Assembly: GCF_002929555.1 (NCBI RefSeq)
Contig: NZ_PJJP01000033.1
Location: forward strand, 124,001 to 188,000
From: Cryobacterium sp. N22
GTDB lineage: Bacteria; Actinomycetota; Actinomycetes; Actinomycetales; Microbacteriaceae
Reading direction: 5' to 3'
DNA length: 64,000 bases
The notes beneath the pieces were generated by a model. It worked only from the letters and a program-made list of their open reading frames with translations. It was not told where the DNA came from and made no database searches. Of this stretch, positions 8,495 to 17,069 are shown one piece after another; the first letter of the stretch is position 1, and each line of letters starts with the position of its first letter. The position numbers were made by a program, and so were the translations under genes.

Positions 8495-9128
8495 CTCCAT
8501 CCGGCGCACCGCTCTGGTCGTCACGGCCGCGATCGTGGCCGTCGCGATCGGCCTGGTCGGCTTCTCGGTCGGTCGCCTGAGCACCATCGACAATCCCACC
8601 CCGACGTCGACCAGCGCCGAGGCCGGGTTCGCCCGCGACATGCAGGTGCATCACCTGCAGGGGGTCGAACTGGCCATGATCATCCGCGACCGGACCAGCG
8701 ACACGGATGTGCGCCTGCTCGGGTACGACATCGCCACGACCCAGGCACAGCAGGCCGGCCAGCTCTACGGCTGGCTCACCGAATGGGACCTGTCCCAGGC
8801 CGGCCCCGAGCCGTCGATGACCTGGATGACCCGGCCCGGCCGGTCGGACACGTCGCACGCGCACACCGACGGCGCCCACGTCCCGGGCGACCCGATGCCC
8901 GGGCTCGCCACCGATGAGCAGATCGCCGACCTCACCGCGGCGACCGGTGTCGACGCGGAGCGCCGGTTCCTCACCCTGATGATCGCGCACCATCTTGGCG
9001 CCGTGGAGATGGCCGAGTCCGTGCAGGACCGTGCCAACAACACCTCGGTCCTCGGGTTCGCGAACTCGGTGATCATCTCCCAGAAGGCCGAGATCACCCT
9101 CATGGAATCCATGCTCGCCGCCCGCTGA
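8475..9128 (+). CDS. DUF305 family protein, His/Met-rich, membrane-anchored
   Basis: 217 residues from ATG 8475; a GTG at 8466 is an alternative. One N-terminal helix (ALVVTAAIVAVAIGLVGFSVG) anchors or exports it. The DUF305 fold shows its two hallmark segments, FARDMQVHHLQGVELAMII and LMIAHHLGAVEMAESV, each with a His-His pair near Met residues. These pairs are why DUF305 proteins are often linked to copper or other soft-metal binding. It overlaps the DUF3105 gene, so the two are translated together. Fold is secure; ligand is inferred. Confidence 0.88.
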   Translation: MPPERRSSIRRTALVVTAAIVAVAIGLVGFSVGRLSTIDNPTPTSTSAEAGFARDMQVHHLQGVELAMIIRDRTSDTDVRLLGYDIATTQAQQAGQLYGWLTEWDLSQAGPEPSMTWMTRPGRSDTSHAHTDGAHVPGDPMPGLATDEQIADLTAATGVDAERRFLTLMIAHHLGAVEMAESVQDRANNTSVLGFANSVIISQKAEITLMESMLAAR

Positions 9129-9182
9129 CCCGTTTCTTCGCAGCCCGTCCCGCGAGCCGCCCCTCCCGCGTGCCGCCCATCC

Positions 9183-9243
9183 CGCGAGAGCGGAGTTGTG
9201 GCGACCTCAGCGCTCCCCAAGCAACCACACGACCGCTCTCGCG
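9183..9243. repeat. 61-bp imperfect palindrome between convergent genes
   Basis: Arms CGCGAGAGCGG (from 9183) and CCGCTCTCGCG (to 9243), continuing inward with TGTGG/CCACA pairing, enclose a loop of about 25 nt. It lies between the DUF305 gene and the convergent ABC exporter gene, so it could terminate both. It has the same 61-bp length and CGCGA border as the elements at 18881, 39213 and 56816. A broken half-copy (CCCGCGAG) lies just upstream. Confidence 0.6.
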
Positions 9244-9249
9244 AGCTCG

Positions 9250-11142
9250 TCAGGCGTCGGGGAGGCGAGCGGGAGCCTGTTCGGCGTAGAGCTCGGCGTA
9301 GGTGCCGCCCGCGGCGAGCAACTGTGAGTGGGTGCCGCTTTCCACCAGGCGACCGTGGTCGACCACGAAGATCACGTCCGCGGTCACAATCGTCGACAAG
9401 CGGTGGGCGATGGCGATGGTCGTGCGCCCGCGGGACGCGGTGTCGAGGGCGGCCTGCACCACGCGCTCGGAGATGGCGTCGAGCGCGCTGGTGGCCTCGT
9501 CGAGGATCAGCACCTCCGGGTCCTTCAGCAGCACTCGGGCGATCGCCACCCGCTGCTTCTCGCCGCCGGAGAGCCGGTAGCCCCGTTCACCGACCACGGT
9601 GTCATAGCCGGCCGGGAACGAGGCGATGGTGTTGTGGATGTTCGCGGCGCGCGCGGCGATCTCGAGTTCGGCATCCGTGGCTTCGGGTTTGGCGTACCGG
9701 AGGTTCTCGGCGATGGACGCGTGGAAAAGGTAGGTCTCCTGGCTGACGATGCCGATGTGGGAGACCAGCGACTCCTGTTCGAGGTCGCGCACGTCGACCC
9801 CGGAGAACAGCACCCGGCCGCCGGTCGCCTCGTAGAAGCGCGGGATCAGGTACGACACCGTGGTCTTGCCCGCGCCGCTGGGCCCGACGAACGCGGCGAA
9901 CGCACCGGGTTCGATCGTGAACGAGACCGCGTCGAGGGTCGGCCGGGCGTCGGCGTCGGCATCCGGATAGGCGAAGGTGACGGCGTCGAACTGCACCCGG
10001 CCGGTGACAGCGGGCACCGGGCGCGCACCGGGAGCGTCGCTGATGGCCGGGATGAGGTCGAGGTACTGGAAGATGCGCGCGAAGAGGGCGCTGGAGGTCT
10101 GCAGGTCCAGGGCCACCCGCATCAGTCCCAGCAGCGGGAAGAGCAGCCGCGCCTGAACGGTGGTGAAGGCCACCACGGTGCCCGCGGTGATGTCGGTGGC
10201 ACCGTTCGCCAGCAGCAGACCCGCGACCAGGTAGACGATGGCCGGGATACTGGACAGGAAGATGCTGACCATGGCGAAGAACCACTGGCCACTCATCTGT
10301 TGGCTGACCTGCAGGTGCACCTGGTTGTCGTTCTCAAGTGAGTACCGGGCGATCTCGGCCTTCTGCCGGGTGAAGCTCTTGGACAGCAGGATGCCTGACA
10401 CGCTCAGGGTCTCCTGCGTGATCGCGGTCATGTCGGAGAGGGACTCCTGGGTCTTACCCGCGATGCGGGCCCGAACCCGGCCCACCCGGCGTTGGGCGAA
10501 GACCAGGATCGGCATCAGGATCACGGCCACGATCGTCAGCTGCCAGTTGAGTAGCAGCATCGCCACGAACGCGGCGATCACCGTGACGGCGTTGCCGAGC
10601 ACGCTGGAGACGGTGTTGGTGAGCACGCTCGCCACCCCGCCGACATCGTTCTGCAGCCTGGACTGGATCACACCGGTTTTGGTGCGGGTGAAGAAGCTCA
10701 GCTCCATCGCCTGCAGGTGGGTGAACAGCCGCACCCGCAGCTCGCCCATCACCGAGTTGCCCACGGTGGCGGTGAGCCAGGTCTGCCAGACGCCCAGCAG
10801 CGCGGTGGTGAGATAGGCCGCGATCATCAGCGCCACCAGCACGGTCAGCCGCTGCAGGTTGGGGCCGCCGGAGGGCGGGAACAGGCCCTCGTCGAACGCC
10901 CGCTGGATGAGCAGCGGCGGCAGCACCGACAGCGCCGCGGAGATCAGCACCAGGATGACGGTGACCGTGAGCTTGCGAACGTGCGGGGCGAAGAGGGCCC
11001 GGATGCGGCCGAGCAGGTTGGGGATCTCGGGCGCTTCGGCGTTCTGCGCCTTCTGGGCGGCCGGGTCGTCGCCGCTGACCCGGTTGCGGCGCCCCCGGAA
11101 CTCTTCAGGGGGACGTGCGCCCCCGCCGTGCGATCCGCTCAT
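9250..11142 (-). CDS. ABC transporter, fused permease-ATPase (multidrug/lipid exporter type)
   Basis: 630 residues. After a polar N-terminus (about 60 residues) comes a six-helix type IV exporter domain (about 60-345), then an ATPase domain with Walker A GPSGAGKTT, signature LSGGEKQR, Walker B VLILDEATSALD and H-loop IAHRLST, all intact. Homodimeric half-transporters of this kind (MsbA/BmrA-like) move lipids or hydrophobic drugs outward; the substrate cannot be read from sequence. It is monocistronic: a hairpin at 11161 separates it from the sugar-permease operon on the same strand. Confidence 0.92.
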   Translation of the reverse strand: MSGSHGGGARPPEEFRGRRNRVSGDDPAAQKAQNAEAPEIPNLLGRIRALFAPHVRKLTVTVILVLISAALSVLPPLLIQRAFDEGLFPPSGGPNLQRLTVLVALMIAAYLTTALLGVWQTWLTATVGNSVMGELRVRLFTHLQAMELSFFTRTKTGVIQSRLQNDVGGVASVLTNTVSSVLGNAVTVIAAFVAMLLLNWQLTIVAVILMPILVFAQRRVGRVRARIAGKTQESLSDMTAITQETLSVSGILLSKSFTRQKAEIARYSLENDNQVHLQVSQQMSGQWFFAMVSIFLSSIPAIVYLVAGLLLANGATDITAGTVVAFTTVQARLLFPLLGLMRVALDLQTSSALFARIFQYLDLIPAISDAPGARPVPAVTGRVQFDAVTFAYPDADADARPTLDAVSFTIEPGAFAAFVGPSGAGKTTVSYLIPRFYEATGGRVLFSGVDVRDLEQESLVSHIGIVSQETYLFHASIAENLRYAKPEATDAELEIAARAANIHNTIASFPAGYDTVVGERGYRLSGGEKQRVAIARVLLKDPEVLILDEATSALDAISERVVQAALDTASRGRTTIAIAHRLSTIVTADVIFVVDHGRLVESGTHSQLLAAGGTYAELYAEQAPARLPDA

Positions 11143-11160
11143 GGTCTCACTCTAAGACAG

Positions 11161-11192
11161 CGGACCGACCCCGAAAATCCGGGGCCGGTCCG
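11161..11192 (-). terminator. Hairpin ending the sugar transporter operon
   Basis: CGGACCGACCCCG and CGGGGCCGGTCCG form a 13-position stem (one mismatch) around a short AT-rich loop, 41 nt past the stop of the second permease gene. No strong U-run follows. Confidence 0.65.
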
Positions 11193-11232
11193 TCGCGGCC
11201 GAGGCCAGTGCCTGCCTGGCCGTGGAGGTGCG

Positions 11233-12216
11233 TTACCCCTTCGTGGAACCGGCCAGCAGGCCGCGAACGAAGTAGCGCTGCAGGCTGAAGAACACGATCA
11301 ACGGAACGATCAGCGACACGAACGCGGCCGCCGTCAGGCGTTGCCAGTCCTGGCCCCTGGTGCCGGTGAGCTCCGCCAGTCTCTGGGTGAGCGGTGCCAC
11401 ATCCTGCGTGCCGCCCGAGAAGATCAACGCCACGAGGAGGTCGTTCCAGACCCAGAGGAACTGGAAGATCGCGAACGATGCCAGCGCCGGAACCGCCAGC
11501 GGCAGCACGATCCTGAAGAAGACCTGGCCGTGGCTGGCGCCATCCACCCTGGCCGCCTCGATGACCTCACCGGGAATCTCGGAGATGAAGTTGTGCAGCA
11601 GGAAGATCGCCAGCGGCAGCGCGAAGATCGTGTGCGCGATCCAGACCGGCAGGTAACCCTGCTCGGGGATCATCGGGATCATGTCGTGCACCCAGGCCTG
11701 GCCGGGGCGCAGGAATTGGGTGAACATCTGCAGCAGCGGGATCAGGGCGAGCTGCAGCGGCACGATCTGCAGGGCGAAGATCAGCACGAACAGGGCGCCG
11801 CTCCACTTGAACTTGATCCAGGCGAAGGCGTATGCGGCCATCGCGGCGATCACCAGCGGGAACAGCGTGGCCGGGATGGCGATGGCCAGCGAGTTCACGA
11901 AGTACGCGCCCAGCTGCGGCGACGACTGCGAGGTGCTGAACAGCACCTCCTGGTAGTTGGCCAGGGTGAAGCCCGGGTTCTGGAAGATCGTCCACCAACC
12001 GGTGGTGCTGATCAGGCCGGCCGGCCGGAACGACGAGATGAACAGCCCGAAGGTGGGCAGGGTCCACAGCACGGCGATGACGAGGGCGACCGCGGTCGCC
12101 GTGCGCGAGGTGAGACGTCGTTTCACCCGGGTGGCCTTGCCGACCACCTCGGCGGTCGTGTCGGCCGTGCCCTTGGCGGTGCCCGTAATGGGCAGGTCGA
12201 CTACGTTGTCGCTCAT
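11233..12216 (-). CDS. Carbohydrate ABC transporter permease (MalG/AglG type)
   Basis: 327 residues from the ATG at 12216, which overlaps the stop of the upstream permease in an ATGA. Six membrane helices are visible, starting with VALVIAVLWTLPTFGLFISSF. The cytoplasmic coupling loop IPGEVIEAARVDGASHGQVF is the EAA motif that docks on the ATPase. It forms the inner-membrane channel with the product of 12213-13184. No ATPase gene lies in the cluster, so a shared MsiK-type ATPase elsewhere probably powers it, as in many actinobacteria. Confidence 0.92.
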   Translation of the reverse strand: MSDNVVDLPITGTAKGTADTTAEVVGKATRVKRRLTSRTATAVALVIAVLWTLPTFGLFISSFRPAGLISTTGWWTIFQNPGFTLANYQEVLFSTSQSSPQLGAYFVNSLAIAIPATLFPLVIAAMAAYAFAWIKFKWSGALFVLIFALQIVPLQLALIPLLQMFTQFLRPGQAWVHDMIPMIPEQGYLPVWIAHTIFALPLAIFLLHNFISEIPGEVIEAARVDGASHGQVFFRIVLPLAVPALASFAIFQFLWVWNDLLVALIFSGGTQDVAPLTQRLAELTGTRGQDWQRLTAAAFVSLIVPLIVFFSLQRYFVRGLLAGSTKG

Positions 12217-13184
12217 CGGATCTCCCTCTGCTGACGCAGGACTCGTACGTTGTAGATGACGATCGGCAGCACCAGCAGGAACAGCACGATCGCGAGCGCG
12301 GCGCCACGGCCCTGCTCGCCGGCCCTGAAGGCCTGGGTGTACATCTCGTTGGCGATGACGCTGGTGTCGAAGTTGCCGGCGGTCATGGTGCGCACGATGT
12401 CGAACACCTTGAGGGTGGCGATCGAGATGGTGGTGATCACCACGACCAGCGAACCGCGGATGCCCGGCAGGGTCACGTTGGTGAACCGCTGCCACGGGTT
12501 GGTGCCGTCCAGCTGGGCGGCCTCGATCTGCTCGGTCGGGACACCCTTGATCGCGGCGGAGCAGATGACCATGGCGAATCCGGTCTGGATCCAGATCATC
12601 ACGACGATGAGGAGGAACGTGTTGATCGGCGAGGTCTGCAGCCACTGCACGGGTTCGGCGCCGAACCAGACCAGGATCTGGTTGAGCAGGCCGATCTGCG
12701 CGTTGTCGCCGGACTTGTAGTCGTAGACGAAACGCCAGATGATGCCGGCGCCCACGAACGAGATCGCCATGGGCATGAAGACCAGGGCCTTGAAGTACTT
12801 CTCGCCCCGGGACTTGTCGATGAACATCGCGTAGGCCAGGCCGATGGCGGTGGAGAGGATCGGCACGACGACGACCCAGATCACGGTGTTGCCGAGGGTG
12901 ATGAGTGCGGCCGGCTGGGTGAACATCCAGACGAAGTTCTCGGCTCCCACCCATTCGCCGGAGCTGTTGCTGAACGCCAGCAGCGAGGTTCGGAAGGCGG
13001 GGTAGATGAGTCCGACTGCCAGCAGGATCAGGGCGGGGAGCAGGAAGAAGGCGAGTTGCCAGTAGTCGCGCCCACGTTTGGGCGCCTTGTCGATAAGGAA
13101 CAGCACGAGCCCGATAACGAGCGAGAAGGCGGCGAGGGCCGCTACCACCTGAATTATCTTGCCGAGCAGATCTGCGGTCGTCAT
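12213..13184 (-). CDS. Carbohydrate ABC transporter permease (MalF/AglF type)
   Basis: 323 residues, with eight predicted helices including two N-terminal extra ones (VVAALAAFSLVIGLVLFLI; LAFFLLPALILLAVGLIY). The EAA loop VPTEQIEAAQLDGTNPWQRF is in the C-terminal half. It is the partner of the downstream permease (4-nt overlap) and of the lipoprotein gene upstream. The extended N-terminus resembles the AglF branch of alpha-glucoside systems, but that is only a family-level hint. Confidence 0.92.
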   Translation of the reverse strand: MTTADLLGKIIQVVAALAAFSLVIGLVLFLIDKAPKRGRDYWQLAFFLLPALILLAVGLIYPAFRTSLLAFSNSSGEWVGAENFVWMFTQPAALITLGNTVIWVVVVPILSTAIGLAYAMFIDKSRGEKYFKALVFMPMAISFVGAGIIWRFVYDYKSGDNAQIGLLNQILVWFGAEPVQWLQTSPINTFLLIVVMIWIQTGFAMVICSAAIKGVPTEQIEAAQLDGTNPWQRFTNVTLPGIRGSLVVVITTISIATLKVFDIVRTMTAGNFDTSVIANEMYTQAFRAGEQGRGAALAIVLFLLVLPIVIYNVRVLRQQREIR

Positions 13185-13242
13185 TGGCCGGACCCTTCTA
13201 TGGTCTCGAGGAGGGGTGGTGAAAAGTGTGGGGGGTCATGCG

Positions 13243-13274
13243 GGGGTGGGCCCGCCTCGCGGCGGACCCACCCC
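13243..13274 (-). terminator. Hairpin after the sugar-binding lipoprotein gene
   Basis: GGGGTGGGCCCGCC and GGCGGACCCACCCC make a 14-position stem with one mismatch and a 4-nt loop, 13 nt past the stop of the binding-protein gene and before the first permease gene. Such intra-operon hairpins commonly protect the upstream message, giving more binding protein than permease. Confidence 0.65.
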
Positions 13275-13286
13275 GGAAAAGCTGAA

Positions 13287-14648
13287 CTAGCTCTTGGGCC
13301 AGCTCGACTCGATGGTGTCGACGACCTTCTGGGTGTCGTCGCCGCTCAGCCAGGACACGATGCCCTTCCAGAAGGAGTCGGTGCCAACGGCGCCCGGCAT
13401 CAGGTCAGAGCCGTCGAAACGGAAGACCGTGTTCGGGTCCTGCAGGATCTCAACGCTCTGCTTCAGGATGTCGCTGGACGCGTTCGCCGGGTCGAGGCCG
13501 GTGTTGGCGCTGATGACGCCCTTGAGCGCTACGCGGTTGTTCGCCCAGGTGTCACTGGAGAGGTAGCTGAGCACTGCAGTGATCTCGTCGCTCTCCTGGA
13601 ACGCTCCGACCAGCTCGCCACCACCGGTGACGGCCTGCTCTCCGCCGGATTCCGCCGGGGGCAGCAGGAACGCGTAGACGTCGCCGTCAGGAGCAACAGT
13701 GGCGTCGGTCCCATCGGCGTTCTTCCAGAAGCCCTCGTAGAACGAGGCCTGGTGGTGCAGCGCGCAGGTGCCGTCGAGGACCGGGAGGCCGGCGTCGCCG
13801 AACTCCGTGGAGATGATCGACGAGACGTCGCCGAGTCCGGCGTTGACGTACTCCGGGTTCTTCAGGATGTCGCCGACCGAGTTGAACGCGGTGACGATGG
13901 CGGGGTCGTTGAACGGGATCTCGTGGGTGACCCACTTGTCGTAGGTTTCCGCGCCGGCCTGGCGGAGGACGTAGTCCTCAACCCAGTCCGTTCCCGGCCA
14001 ACCGGTGGCGTCGCCCGAGCCGACACCAGCACACCACGGCACGGTGCCGTCAGCGGCGATCTGGGCGGTGAGGGTCATCATCTCGTCGAGCGAGGTGGGG
14101 ATTTCGTAGCCCTTCTCCTCGAATGCGGCGGGCGAGTACCAGACATAGCCCTTGACGCTGGCCATCAGCGGCGCGGCGTAGAAGGTGCCGTCGGACGCGG
14201 TGCCGTAGCCCTTCCAGTCAGCGGACCACCACTCGTCGACGTTGGCCTCGACTGCGGCGGGGGCGGCCTTGAGGAAGCCGGCATCCGCGAGCTTGTTGAA
14301 CAGACCCGGCTGCGGGATGATGCCGATGTCCGGGGCGGAGCCGCCCTCGGCGAGAACGGCGATCTGAGCCTCGAACTCCTTGGTGCCGGTGTAGTTCACG
14401 GCGATGCCGGTGCACGCCTGGAAGTCGGCCCAGGACTGCACGAGGCGGTCTGCTTCGTCATCCTGGATGGTGCCGCCGATGGTGACCTCGGGGCTCCCCT
14501 CGAAGGTGCCGTAGTCGGTGTACGCGGAGCAGTCGGTGTCTTCCGCGGTCTGGGCGGCGATGTCGCCGGTACAGCCGGTCAGGGCGAGTCCCATCACTGC
14601 GGCTGCAGCGACCGGGACAAAGAGCCGGCGATGCTGTTTCACGCTCAT
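13287..14648 (-). CDS. Sugar-binding lipoprotein of CUT1 ABC transporter
   Basis: 453 residues from ATG 14648, with AGGAGGA 5 nt upstream; the frame is open for another 65 codons but that part reads as non-coding. The lipoprotein signal ends in ALTGC, giving a diacylated Cys anchor. The mature part is a cluster B sugar-binding protein with typical segments (DIGIIPQPGLFNKLADAGFL; YVWYSPAAFEEKGYEIPTSL). It delivers an oligosaccharide to the two permeases downstream. The general look is alpha-glucoside-like, though substrate is uncertain. Three TGGAA/TTCCA operator-like sites lie upstream. Confidence 0.92.
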   Translation of the reverse strand: MSVKQHRRLFVPVAAAAVMGLALTGCTGDIAAQTAEDTDCSAYTDYGTFEGSPEVTIGGTIQDDEADRLVQSWADFQACTGIAVNYTGTKEFEAQIAVLAEGGSAPDIGIIPQPGLFNKLADAGFLKAAPAAVEANVDEWWSADWKGYGTASDGTFYAAPLMASVKGYVWYSPAAFEEKGYEIPTSLDEMMTLTAQIAADGTVPWCAGVGSGDATGWPGTDWVEDYVLRQAGAETYDKWVTHEIPFNDPAIVTAFNSVGDILKNPEYVNAGLGDVSSIISTEFGDAGLPVLDGTCALHHQASFYEGFWKNADGTDATVAPDGDVYAFLLPPAESGGEQAVTGGGELVGAFQESDEITAVLSYLSSDTWANNRVALKGVISANTGLDPANASSDILKQSVEILQDPNTVFRFDGSDLMPGAVGTDSFWKGIVSWLSGDDTQKVVDTIESSWPKS

Positions 14649-14738
14649 GCAAATCCTCCTCGTTGAGTAATGCTGGTGGCCGTGCCGGTGTGCCCGGTCG
14701 TGCCGAATGTGTGGTGCGGGTGCTCTGGGTAACAATAC

Positions 14739-14767
14739 TGGAAACGGTTGCATAAGGAACCGGTTCC
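14739..14767. promoter_or_regulatory. Two LacI-type operators before the sugar transporter operon
   Basis: GGAACCGGTTCC at 14756-14767 is a perfect 12-bp palindrome with the central CG of LacI-family operators. TGGAAACGGTTGCA at 14739-14752 is a degenerate second site adjacent to it. Both lie 90-120 bp upstream of the lipoprotein start, facing the divergent lacI-type gene. Confidence 0.7.
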
Positions 14768-14886
14768 ACACCACAAAGTACGGCACAGAATAGTTCGACA
14801 CAAGACCGAATTGGTTACAGATTGACAAAGATCGCGCTCTCATAGCAGCAGTGCTTCGAACCGGTCACACTTCGGTGTCGAATTTC

Positions 14887-14900
14887 TGGAACCGATTCCA
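14887..14900. promoter_or_regulatory. LacI-type operator before the regulator gene
   Basis: TGGAACCGATTCCA is a near-perfect 14-bp palindrome, matching the sites at 14739-14767. It sits 58 bp upstream of the lacI-family start, consistent with autorepression. The rest of this 309-nt divergent spacer holds only AT-richer promoter-like DNA. Confidence 0.7.
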
Positions 14901-14957
14901 CCCCCGCGGCCGAGCGGCTAGGGTGTGCACAGCGGTTCCAACGACGGGGAGGCTGAC

Positions 14958-15968
14958 ATGAGCGCGATCGCGGATGTCGCACGCCTGGCCGGCGTCGCCA
15001 AGGCCACAGCCTCCAGGGCCCTCAGCGGCCGGGGCTACGTGTCGGATGAAACCCGCCGGAAGGTGGTCGCCGCCGCCGCCATGATCGGTTACGTCGCCTC
15101 CCCCAATGCGGCCAGCCTGGTGACCGGGCGCACCCAGAGCATCGGTGTGATCATTCCGTTCATCAGCCGGTGGTTCTTCTCCGAGATCCTGGAGAGCCTC
15201 GAGCAGTCCCTGCTTGCCGAGGGCTATGACATGACGCTGTACAACCTCCCGGCGCACTCGGCCGAACGGGAGCGGGTCTTCGATTTTTTCCTCGCCCGCA
15301 AGCGGTTCGACGGCGTCATCTCCGTCGGCGTCGAACTCAGCGACTCCGAGGTCGAGCTCCTGCACCGGTTGGGGCGCCCGCTGGTCGGCATCGGCGGGGA
15401 GATCCCCGGCGTGCACACCATTGCGATCGACGACACCGCGGCCGCGCGGTTGGCCACCGAGCACCTGCTCAGCCTCGGCCACACCGACATCCGCCACGTC
15501 GGCGGCGACCAGGTCGACCAGATGGACTTCGCCGTACACACCAAGCGGCTCACCGGCTTCAACACGGCCATGCGCGCCGCCGGGCAGTCCACGGATGGCT
15601 GCTTCACTCCCTGTGCCTTCACGGTTCCGGGCGGGTACGACGCCGGTCTCGCCCTGTTCGGCGACCCGCACCGACGGCCGACGGCGGTGTTCGCGGCCAG
15701 CGACGAGATCGCGTTCGGCCTCATCGTCGCGGCCAGGGAACTCGGCATCCTGGTTCCCTCCGAGCTCTCGGTGATCGGCATCGACGGGCATCCGTACGCC
15801 GAGATGTTCCGGCTCACCACCATCGAACAGCACCCGCGCAACCAGGCCAGGATGGCCGTGGAGTCCCTGCTGCACGCACTCGAGCAGCCCTCGGCGCCGA
15901 CCGCCCCCGGGCTCACGAGGGCGCCGACCAACCTGGTGATGCGCTCGAGCACGAGTGCGCCACGATGA
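14958..15968 (+). CDS. LacI-family transcriptional regulator
   Basis: 336 residues from ATG 14958 (GGGGAGG upstream). The N-terminal helix-turn-helix reads IADVARLAGVAKATASRAL with hinge helix near residue 50 (SPNAASLVTGRT). The rest is a periplasmic-binding-protein-like sensor (IGVIIPFISRWFFSEILES; GIDGHPYAEMFRLTTIEQ). It is divergent from the CUT1 transporter and flanked by matching palindromic operators, so it most likely represses the transporter and itself, released by the imported sugar. Confidence 0.93.
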   Translation: MSAIADVARLAGVAKATASRALSGRGYVSDETRRKVVAAAAMIGYVASPNAASLVTGRTQSIGVIIPFISRWFFSEILESLEQSLLAEGYDMTLYNLPAHSAERERVFDFFLARKRFDGVISVGVELSDSEVELLHRLGRPLVGIGGEIPGVHTIAIDDTAAARLATEHLLSLGHTDIRHVGGDQVDQMDFAVHTKRLTGFNTAMRAAGQSTDGCFTPCAFTVPGGYDAGLALFGDPHRRPTAVFAASDEIAFGLIVAARELGILVPSELSVIGIDGHPYAEMFRLTTIEQHPRNQARMAVESLLHALEQPSAPTAPGLTRAPTNLVMRSSTSAPR

Positions 15969-15977
15969 CCCGCCACG

Positions 15978-16045
15978 CAACTGTTACCCGTGCGGACAAT
16001 TGCGCCCGGCACACCGGGTGCAATTGTCCGCAGCGGCAACAGTTG
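15978..16045. repeat. 68-bp inverted repeat with 26-bp arms
   Basis: Left arm begins CAACTGTTACCCGTGCGGAC and the right arm ends GCAACAGTTG; 23 of 26 positions pair, leaving a 16-nt loop that itself pairs (CCCGG/CCGGG). It lies between two co-directional genes, 9 nt past the lacI-family stop. It may terminate that transcript, yet is longer than needed and resembles in layout the other intergenic palindromes of this window. Confidence 0.6.
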
Positions 16046-16091
16046 GGTTGATCGCCCCAGACCGTCAGCGGCGCGGGCTAACCTCGAGGGG

Positions 16092-17021
16092 ATGAACTTC
16101 GATCCAGGCGCCGTGACTCCGGCGGTCGCCACGCTGTACACGCCCCGGCGTCCGGTCGACCTGGTGGCCACCATGGCCCCGCACCGCCGCGGCCGCGGCG
16201 ACCCCACCGCCCGCGCCGATTCGGCCGGACTCTGGCGCACCCAGCGCACCCCGCTCGGACCGGCGACCCTGCTGCTGCGGCAGGGCGCCGATGGTGTCGT
16301 GGATGCCCGCGCCTGGGGACCGGGCGCCGAGTGGTGCATCGCCCGGGTGCCCGCCCTGCTGGGCGATGGTGACGACTGGACCGGGCTCGACCTCGGCGGC
16401 CACACCGCCCTGGCCGAGGTGCGCCGCCGCAATCCCGGTGTCTGGCTGGGCAGCTCCGGGCTGGTCTTCGAGGCGCTGATTCCCGCCATCATCGAACAGA
16501 AGGTCACCGTCCTCGAGGCCCACCGGGCGTGGTACCGGCTCATCCGCCAGCACGGCGACGCGGCCCCCGGCCCCGCGCCGGAGGGAATGATGGTCTCCCC
16601 CGGACCGGAGCGCTGGCGGCTGGTGCCGTCGTGGGACTGGCACCGGGCAGGCGTCGATCCGCGGCGCTCGCGCACGGCGGTTACTGTCGCGGTCGTGGCC
16701 GCGTCACTTGATCGCCCCGTGGACGCCGTCACCGCCTCACGCCGGCTGCAGTCCCTGCCCGGCGTCGGCCGCTGGACCGCCGCGGAGGTGACCCAGCGCT
16801 CGCACGGTGACCCCGATTCGGTGAGCGTGGGCGACTACCACCTTGCCGCCCAGGTGGGCTGGGCCCTGACCGGCTCCCCCGTCGACGACGACGGCATGCT
16901 CGAACTGCTCGAACCCTTCGCGGGCCACCGCCAACGCGTGGTGCGGCTCATCCTGGGCAGCGGCTACCGTGCCCCGCGCCGCGGCCCGCGCATGACCGTC
17001 CAGGACCACCGCTCGCACTAG
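16092..17021 (+). CDS. DNA-3-methyladenine glycosylase, AlkA/HhH-GPD type
   Basis: 309 residues. The C-terminal half carries the helix-hairpin-helix LQSLPGVGRWTAAEV followed by SVSVGDYHLA with the catalytic-position Asp of the HhH-GPD superfamily. The N-terminal half is the AlkA beta domain. It should remove alkylated purines in base excision repair. Start ATG 16092: TAACCT at 16079-16084 lies 7 nt before it, consistent with a leaderless mRNA. It is convergent with the MFS gene. Confidence 0.85.
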   Translation: MNFDPGAVTPAVATLYTPRRPVDLVATMAPHRRGRGDPTARADSAGLWRTQRTPLGPATLLLRQGADGVVDARAWGPGAEWCIARVPALLGDGDDWTGLDLGGHTALAEVRRRNPGVWLGSSGLVFEALIPAIIEQKVTVLEAHRAWYRLIRQHGDAAPGPAPEGMMVSPGPERWRLVPSWDWHRAGVDPRRSRTAVTVAVVAASLDRPVDAVTASRRLQSLPGVGRWTAAEVTQRSHGDPDSVSVGDYHLAAQVGWALTGSPVDDDGMLELLEPFAGHRQRVVRLILGSGYRAPRRGPRMTVQDHRSH

Positions 17022-17069
17022 CCGGCGGGCGTGCGTCGCCGTGCGGCCCTCGTGGGCGCCGGCCCGAAC

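Noticed and set aside
10717..12234. Long open frame (about 500 codons) on the plus strand opposite the ABC exporter and sugar permeases
   Set aside because: High GC leaves long stop-free antisense frames; the translation is low-complexity Arg/Gly/Glu/Gln and both minus-strand genes have clear domains.
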